NCBI GenBank assembly: GCA_003118195.1
Contig: BEXV01000342.1
Span: forward strand, 131,820-195,819
DNA length: 64,000 bases
Direction: 5' to 3'
From: Hemicentrotus pulcherrimus
Lineage: Eukaryota > Echinodermata > Echinoidea > Camarodonta > Strongylocentrotidae
The position numbers were made by a program, and so were the translations under genes. This document shows, piece by piece, positions 60,209-64,000 of this stretch (within the stretch, counting starts at the first letter, position 1; each line of letters starts with the position of its first letter). The notes beneath the pieces are model-generated. The model had not been told where the DNA came from and ran no database searches. It saw nothing but the letters and a program-made list of their open reading frames with translations.

Positions 60209-61504
60209 CCTGGAATAACATTTCGTAATGCAAGAACCTGCGACGCACCCAAACGCAAGCGCTGCTATTGTAGCCACTGGTAATATATAGATAGATAGGT
60301 ATTTTTCCATTATACCGCATTCTTTACTTTGAGAAGTTATGCTTGGTACCGCCCTAGTCGTCTGAGTGTGGTCAAATATTTGGTCGATCACACTTTTTGT
60401 AGAGATTCCCTTCTGATTGTTTAACGTCGAATCAAGTCTTGTAAAATTCACCGTGATGACTTCACATTGCTCATCTTCTCTTGAATTGTTATGGAGAAGT
60501 TGTGGGTCTGCAATATGTAGCAATAACGTTGAACGTTCGTGTTTGGTGTGTTTTCTAACATTCAAACTTGTCATGTTAATGATAGTAATCTCTGACGGTG
60601 CTTCGTTTGAACCGCAGAGGAAAACGAGGATACAATCAGCGTCTCCTACATTGAAATTTTGGTTAGAATCGACAGATAATTCATTGCCATCGCCGTCGTA
60701 TACTAGTAGGATGGGTCTGCTTGGCTTGGCGACGCAACATTCAAATTCCACATTTTCACCAAGGGTATTCTCAATAGGGTGAGGTGTGACCACAGGGAAT
60801 TCACACACTTCTTTCGCTCTTCCTTTCCTGAGAGAAACAATACACTTCTTAGATACCGTAACTTCCCCAAGTATCTTATCAAGACCAACGTATACGCTGA
60901 ATTAATGCGTCAAATTAAAGGAACCGTTGAAATTCAGTTCAGGAATCTCATGTTCATACAAGATTTCGTTGTCTACTTCAAAGTGTACTCGATCCCCTTC
61001 GTTTATTTGCAGCCATTCACAAGACATCTGTAATTTTCTGCTTTCATTGTTGAGTTGTGTTAAACATATCGGTTCTGGAGTTTTGACGGTTAAATTGAGC
61101 ACGAGAGCTAGGCAGAGTGGCTGGCTACCTTGATTAACTGTGACAACATGATGTCCTGAATCATTCTGCTCCGTGTATCCAATAAACAAATCAAAAGTAA
61201 TGTTGCTGATTTCAGTCAATCTGTAAAGGCCATCTTCAGAATCTCCGTAACCGTCGTATTCTAAAGGTTGATCGAGTGGTTTTACCCAAGCCGTTCTCCA
61301 CATCAACGTTTGAACGTGTAGCAATGGATTTTCCAAATAAAATATTATGGAAATATTCTGTCCGCTCCAAACGTCCATCACTTCTTCTTGCACGTTGCCA
61401 CACCAAAATATTTTGTCATCAGACAAGGTGACGTGGAAAATAATAGGCAAAATAAGAAACGACAAAAACATTCTCCAGGCAAAATATAAATGTTGAGTAT
61501 ACAT
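60209..61504 (-). pseudogene. IgTR-8: type-C receptor with one in-frame stop, tail lost in gap
   Basis: Start at ATG 61504 (MYTQHLYFAWRM); signal core MFLSFLILPIIFHVTLS, mature KIFWCGN. Ig-1 has NDSGHHVVTVN, Ig-2 has MSCEWLQINEGDRVHF. At NLTH the frame meets TAA (60902-60904) where relatives have K of TNKFSVYV, then continues in the same frame (FSVYVGLDKILGE, CEFPVVTPHPIEN, VEFECC, LVFLCGS), so a single nonsense change is the only lesion seen. The membrane segment (YILPVATIAALAFGCVAGS) ends at KCYSR, directly before the Ns. Full tail status is unknown. If the stop is real the product would be a two-Ig secreted fragment. Confidence 0.75.
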
Positions 61505-62683
61505 TTTGAAAGAGTCCACAGTCAATAATGTCGATATCAAACTCTTTATTGTAATAAATGTTAATCCGGGTTCATAAGCCTTCTAGGTATTGGTCTACGC
61601 ATAAGAAGTACGAGTTGTGTAAATCACCGCAATAACAACATAGGAGAGGATCGAGGTTCAATGATATATGCAAGTCCTATCATTTAAGTAGAGAGTAGCG
61701 TAGAAAATTCTTGTCGCACTTACCCATGTTAAAATTTTAGGAAAAAACGGAATATAGAAACAATGAGGTACACACCTGTTAATTAATTGATTGATTGAAG
61801 TTATTGATGGGAACGAGGCACCGTACTATCAAGACGACAGGTAGATGGAAAACTAGCGAATCGAATGATAAGGTTTCTTAGGGCGGAGCCTCGTGAAAGT
61901 CATAAGTGGTTTTGTTCTCTACGACCGCCTTCCCAACTCTCACAGGGTATCCCATTTTATCATTGGTCAATGAAACCAGAACTATCCGGATATCATTTAA
62001 GGGATAGATGAAGTCACGCCTAAAGAATTACAGAAAATGCGTTTCCTTGAATGTGTATTATTTACTTGTGACACCGCATTCAAGTTATCTGATGACCGTC
62101 TATAAATTTTATTACTGTGAGAACGGAGGTGATATCAGATCCAGCTTCCCCCTATTAGTATATTTCTATACATTACAGAATCTCGTTATTTATTTGCATT
62201 TTCAGAAAAAATATTTCGAACGAGTAAGCTCGTTATCATGGTATCTGACAAAATTAATGGGGGATTTGATTTAAAAAAGGAGAGTGGTATTTTGTGTGTG
62301 TGTCCAGTCAAAGACAATTGAGCATCGTCCACAATTGGAAGACTAGTGATTACACGACTTCTATAGAATCTAATCCAATAATCATGCCCGAAGAGTTATA
62401 CTTCCTAACGATTTAAAGTAATTTCTTTCCTCATTATCATCACAAAATATCAAGATCTCATAATGCATTTTGTTTTTCCAACAGTTTCGTTAAATTTATC
62501 TCAAATTTACTGTTGCAGACGAATGTAATTTGTTGGAATGATATTCAGTATTTATTCTTCAAATTATTCTTCAAAATACTGCCTACATTCTATTCGGTAA
62601 AAAATATCTGCTGCACAAGTGTATAATGCATTACTTAGACCCCGTGCAAACATGCAATAGACGAGAAATAATATCTTGAGTTT
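61505..62683. other. 5' flank of IgTR-8 and spacer
   Basis: No further receptor copy is visible, so IgTR-8 is the last member in the window. No clear TATA box or repeat recognised. Confidence 0.35.
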
Positions 62684-62917
62684 CTAGGTGCTTGTATCAT
62701 GTAGTTGTCTTCCTGCTTGGAACTCTGTCCACAGCTGATTCAGATGTTCGCCATCTGCGGCGAGATTTAAAGAGACCGTTTTTATTTGTTCGCACATCAG
62801 GGTTACAAATCTTCCACACTGATTGGTCACAAATTTCCATGCACCAATCATCTTTCTCGTAAATTCCATCACAAAACCAAAACTTTTCAAATATATTTCA
62901 TTATTTTGAACTGTCAC
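62684..62917 (-). other. Unrecognised open frame, possible exon or repeat fragment
   Basis: 77 codons starting with a non-ATG codon (GTG), ending with a stop after GRQLHDTST. Composition (KMIGAWKFVTNQCGRFVTLM, AADGEHLNQLWTEF) looks more protein-like than neighbouring chance frames, but no family is recognised and no convincing acceptor precedes it. Confidence 0.2.
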
Positions 62918-63554
62918 TCTTCAGCTGGTTTTCTTTAAGTTCTTTTTCTTTCCCTTTAGCTGCGATCGAATGATAAGTAAAACGAGTTTTGAGCTTTCTC
63001 TGTTCAAATTGTAAGAAAATGATTTATATATTCTTTTGTACATTCTGCAGACGGATAATTAATAAAGACATGAAAGGATGCTCTTCCACTAAGAAAAAAA
63101 TGCTTTAATTCTAATTCCGAAAAAGATTTCACCTATATAAAGTAATTGTATAATCGTGAACATATTGAGAAGCAGCACATAAAAATTAACGTTGCTTTGG
63201 TAATATATAAGAGATCAATGGGAATAAAACTCATCAACAAGGTGATGAAACCACGGAAATATATGTACTATACATATACATGAATATCGTTTCCATGTGC
63301 TTCCTCATTATCAGTTACATAACTTAATTTTTATGATGGTGACCTGGCATTCGGTATAAACACAGATCAGAAGTGTATTAAAATATACAATTTTTTGTAA
63401 CCCTCAAATCTCAGAAATATTGATATAGGAGGCATCCTTTAAACCTGTTTCATTTGTTTATATGTGTGAACAGGACAATCGAATGAGTACCAAACGACCT
63501 TTACATCTTAGGCAGCACATCATTTAAAGGGATAGTTGAGTTCTGTTTTCAGAT
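62918..63554. other. Spacer, nothing recognised
   Basis: AT-rich sequence without recognisable features. Confidence 0.35.
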
Positions 63555-64000
63555 CGCAAATGCCTTCAAAGTGCATGGTTATTGCTTTCATTCTTATCTA
63601 TGACATTTAGAGTGCTCTTTTAGAACCTAACATTGCTATGAAAGTAATTTTAGACCCCAAAGTGTGTGAAATTAAGAGTCTTTTAAAAAAAACACGGTGA
63701 ACGTTAATTAATTATTTCATTAAAAATAACAATACATGAGCCGGCTAATTTTGGGTAATATAAGCAACACAAAAATGCCAACATATGCATAGGCTGTAAT
63801 ACGACGTAAAAGGAGATATTTTGTTTTTTTCAACGCTTTTTTCCATTTTGTCAAAATATCTAATATTGTTGTGGTATACAAGTATTAGAAATCGTTATAT
63901 TTCAGCCGTCTCTGAAACGATTTTTATCAAACAAAGATGATTTTGTCATTTAAATATCATGTTCTTTCAAATTTGACACTCAGTTTTTCATTAACTCACA
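63555..64000 (+). repeat. Dispersed repeat, copy 2, running off the window
   Basis: Matches 51235-51610 in the same orientation (GCAAATGCCTTCAAAGTGC, then AAATCGTTATATTTCAGCCG and GATGATTTTGTCATT). A segment at about 63695-63845 is absent from copy 1. The element continues past 64000. Confidence 0.85.

Noticed and set aside
59188..60320. Five overlapping long frames across the second N run
   Set aside because: Same artefact. Only the IgTR-8 frame above 60208 has family similarity.

Overview
The window is eukaryotic: long AT-rich spacers, a gene split by GT-AG introns, CR1/L2-type and other LINE remnants, microsatellites and two runs of Ns (26537-27198 and 59289-60208). The repeat style, single-exon receptor genes in tandem and a fast-evolving rhodopsin-type GPCR suggest a marine invertebrate deuterostome, most likely an echinoderm. 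That assignment is inference; nothing here fixes the species.

Layout: 1-4.7 kb is repeat-rich spacer with a possible small inverted-repeat element, microsatellites and a 5 x 52-bp tandem repeat. 4.7-7.6 kb holds a four-exon plus-strand class A GPCR with one in-frame stop. 9.4-10.8 kb holds an intact single-exon minus-strand GT92 (DUF23) glycosyltransferase. 12.9-13.1 kb has an orphan minus-strand exon with good splice sites. From 16.9 to 61.5 kb all recognisable single-copy coding sequence is on the minus strand and belongs to one family: single-exon Ig-like cell-surface receptors (here called IgTR-1 to IgTR-8 plus one fragment, psi-B). Inserted between them are a degenerate LINE with endonuclease and reverse transcriptase pieces (20.8-24.0 kb, containing a THAP-type fragment), several LINE 3' ends, a younger 5'-truncated LINE with an intact 528-codon RT reading frame (44.5-46.3 kb), small inverted-repeat elements, and a dispersed repeat seen twice (51.2 and 63.6 kb).

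The Ig family is the main content. Each full member has a signal peptide, about three Ig-like domains rich in N-glycosylation sites, a Ser/Thr-rich stalk, one transmembrane helix and a long tail (about 240-260 residues) carrying an ordered set of tyrosine motifs: an ITIM-like TYxSL followed by acidic residues, an LYAKP-DMSRKT block (a YxxP, Crk-type site), SDYDDP, and a C-terminal LYxN (Grb2-type) site. Function is inferred: inhibitory or scaffold-type immune receptors are the most natural reading. Members differ sharply in their tails: IgTR-1 has almost none, IgTR-4 has lost the last motif through an 11-nt deletion, and IgTR-5 ends soon after YAKP. Several members carry stops or indels in otherwise well-kept frames (IgTR-3, -6, -7, -8).

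The array grew by segmental duplication. Units at about 25.2-29.3, 31.6-35.24 and 35.24-39.5 kb each hold one type-A gene with the same 3' flank and a conserved promoter (TATA box plus TGACGCCA at identical spacing). Units at about 29.3-31.6 and 42-44.2 kb share a type-B gene and its 5' flank, so a type-A plus type-B dimer appears to have duplicated. One duplication junction is visible near 35.24 kb. All similarities were judged by eye; no alignments or searches were run.
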